Position numbers and translations under genes: made by a program
Notes under the pieces: generated by a model
What the model was told of the DNA's origin: nothing
Databases searched by the model: none
Seen by the model: only the letters and a program-made list of their open reading frames with translations
Assembly (NCBI GenBank): GCA_913041495.1
Contig: CAJWHT010000031.1
Coordinates: 1-39,899, forward strand
Reading direction: 5' to 3'
DNA from: an uncultured Desulfobacteraceae bacterium
GTDB lineage: Bacteria > Desulfobacterota > Desulfobacteria > Desulfobacterales > Desulfobacteraceae
Length of the DNA: 39,899 nucleotides
Shown: positions 38,820 to 39,899 of the stretch, one piece after another
How the letters are laid out: every line of letters starts with the position of its first letter
Position numbering within the stretch: position 1 is the stretch's first letter

Positions 38820-39899
38820 TTAAGGTGTTGAGTTCTCTTGCTGGCGGTAGACCGTTTTTCCGGCGATCACCACCCGGTCCACCGCATCTCGGCCTAAGAA
38901 ATAGCAGAGGTCTGCCGGGGAATCAATATTCCATACGACCAAATCCGCGTCTTTACCTGTTTCAAGGCTGCCTTTGCGGTCGGCCAGCCCGAGCGCCCTG
39001 GCCCCGTTGATGGTGACGCCGGCCAGGGCCTCCTCACAGGTCATATCGAAGAGAAGGCAGCCCATGTTCATGACGGGGGTGAGGCCGAATACCGGGGATG
39101 TGCCGGGATTGATGTCCGTGGACAGGGCCATGGGGATGTCCAGTTCCCGGAGCATCTCCACCGGTGGTTTCCGGGTCTCCTTGAGATAGTAAAATGCACC
39201 GGGCAGCAGAACGGCGGTAACGCCATGGGCAGCCATGGCTTTTGCACCTTTACGGGAAAGATATTCCAGGTGGTCGCAGGACAGGGCCTTGAAGCCTGCG
39301 GCCAGGGCGGAACCGTCACTGTCCGATAATTGTTCGGCGTGGAGTTTTACCCGGAATCCCAAGTCGGTGGCGGCCTGGAATACCTTTTCGGTCTGTTCCC
39401 TAGAAAAGGCGATGCCTTCGCAGAATACGTCCACAGCCGTGGCGACTCCCTGGGAGACCACGGCCGGAAGCATTTCGGAGGTAACCAGGGATACATAGTC
39501 GTCGGACCGGCCGGCGAACTCCGGGGGCAGGGCATGGGCACCGAGGAAGGTGGGCGCTATATGAACCGGAGACGATTGAGAGAGGCGGCCGGCAACGGCC
39601 AGCATTTTAAGTTCGTTTTCCGTGTCCAGGCCGTATCCGGATTTGATTTCCACACAGGTGACACCCTGCCGGAGGAACCGGGTGAGGCGGTCCTGGGCCA
39701 GATCAAAAAGCCTTTCTTCCGGTGTTTCCCGAACCGCCCTCACCGTGGAGAAAATCCCCCCCCCCTGCTTAGAAATTTCCTCGTAGGTGGCCCCTGCCAG
39801 GCGCATCCGGAATTCTTCCGCCCGGGAACCCGCCCAGATCATGTGGGTGTGGCAGTCCACGAATCCGGGAAGAATCCACTGTCCGCTGCAGTTGATGAC
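38820..39899 (-). CDS. hutI: Imidazolonepropionase, 5' end outside window
   Basis: The third enzyme of histidine breakdown, hydrolysing imidazolone propionate to formiminoglutamate. About 359 residues are visible; the frame continues past the end of the window (VINCSGQWILPGFVDCHTHM), so the N-terminus is missing. The metal-binding HxH of FVDCHTHM, KSGYGLDTENELKML, HAEQLSDSDGSALAAG, and the STDINPGT block are all intact. The conserved GGGI turn is coded by a run of 10 C on the plus strand (39756-39765), a possible slippage site. The next gene starts 10 bases downstream, so the reductive-dehalogenase-like protein is probably co-transcribed. No hutH, hutU or hutF is in the window. Confidence 0.95.
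   Translation of the reverse strand, partial: VINCSGQWILPGFVDCHTHMIWAGSRAEEFRMRLAGATYEEISKQGGGIFSTVRAVRETPEERLFDLAQDRLTRFLRQGVTCVEIKSGYGLDTENELKMLAVAGRLSQSSPVHIAPTFLGAHALPPEFAGRSDDYVSLVTSEMLPAVVSQGVATAVDVFCEGIAFSREQTEKVFQAATDLGFRVKLHAEQLSDSDGSALAAGFKALSCDHLEYLSRKGAKAMAAHGVTAVLLPGAFYYLKETRKPPVEMLRELDIPMALSTDINPGTSPVFGLTPVMNMGCLLFDMTCEEALAGVTINGARALGLADRKGSLETGKDADLVVWNIDSPADLCYFLGRDAVDRVVIAGKTVYRQQENSTP

Overview
The window looks like chromosomal DNA of an anaerobic Desulfobacterota bacterium, most likely a sulfate reducer of the Desulfobacterales. This is an inference from gene content, because no rRNA or marker phylogeny is present. The supporting features are a selenocysteine-containing selenophosphate synthetase, an F0 a/c operon separate from the F1 genes, two phenylacetate-CoA-ligase-type proteins (one paired with an ACT-domain protein), a CooT-type nickel protein and a reductive-dehalogenase-like Fe-S protein. 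I see no tRNA, rRNA, CRISPR array, transposase or phage gene.

Layout. 1-2707: a partial lipoprotein (OmpA-like plus formylglycine-generating-enzyme-like), a PlsC-like acyltransferase and an Lrp/AsnC regulator. 2747-8922: a liv-type ABC transporter operon on the minus strand (livK-livH-livM-livG-livF) ending in a divergent PaaK-like protein. Its 5' leader encodes a phenylalanine-rich peptide followed by competing hairpins and an intrinsic terminator, which is the architecture of an amino-acid attenuator. 9049-10224: a solitary GcvT/DmdA-family protein with a strong terminator. 10514-13742 (+): nitrilase-family hydrolase, heptose-1-P adenylyltransferase, pgeF and selD; selD carries an in-frame UGA (Sec27) and a candidate SECIS hairpin.

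13755-15616 (+): atpZ-atpI-atpB-atpE, with a subunit c that carries much of the Na+-binding signature. 15739-19586 (+): PilZ protein, unknown protein, zinc-ribbon ParA-type ATPase and HAMP-GAF histidine kinase. 19608-27488 (-): a long same-strand run, LapA-like membrane protein, mutS, N-acetylmuramoyl-L-alanine amidase, crotonase, paaK and ACT protein, with a good sigma70 promoter at its head and a terminator at its end. 27525-30129 (-): ExeA-like ATPase, metallophosphoesterase, CooT-like protein and an M23-type peptidase domain.

30239-39899 (-): a 2368-residue non-ribosomal peptide synthetase (A-PCP-C-C-A-PCP-TE, with Cys in place of the TE nucleophilic Ser), a membrane-anchored reductive-dehalogenase-like protein and a partial hutI.

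How parts fit together. The Phe-rich leader ties expression of the ABC transporter to Phe-tRNA charging or Phe supply. This suggests that the liv-type transporter and its PaaK-like partner deal with aromatic amino acids or aromatic acids rather than only Leu/Ile/Val. The second, intact PaaK with ACT and crotonase is a separate acyl-CoA locus. The NRPS is the only evident secondary-metabolite gene, and no transporter, PPTase or tailoring enzyme is clearly linked to it.
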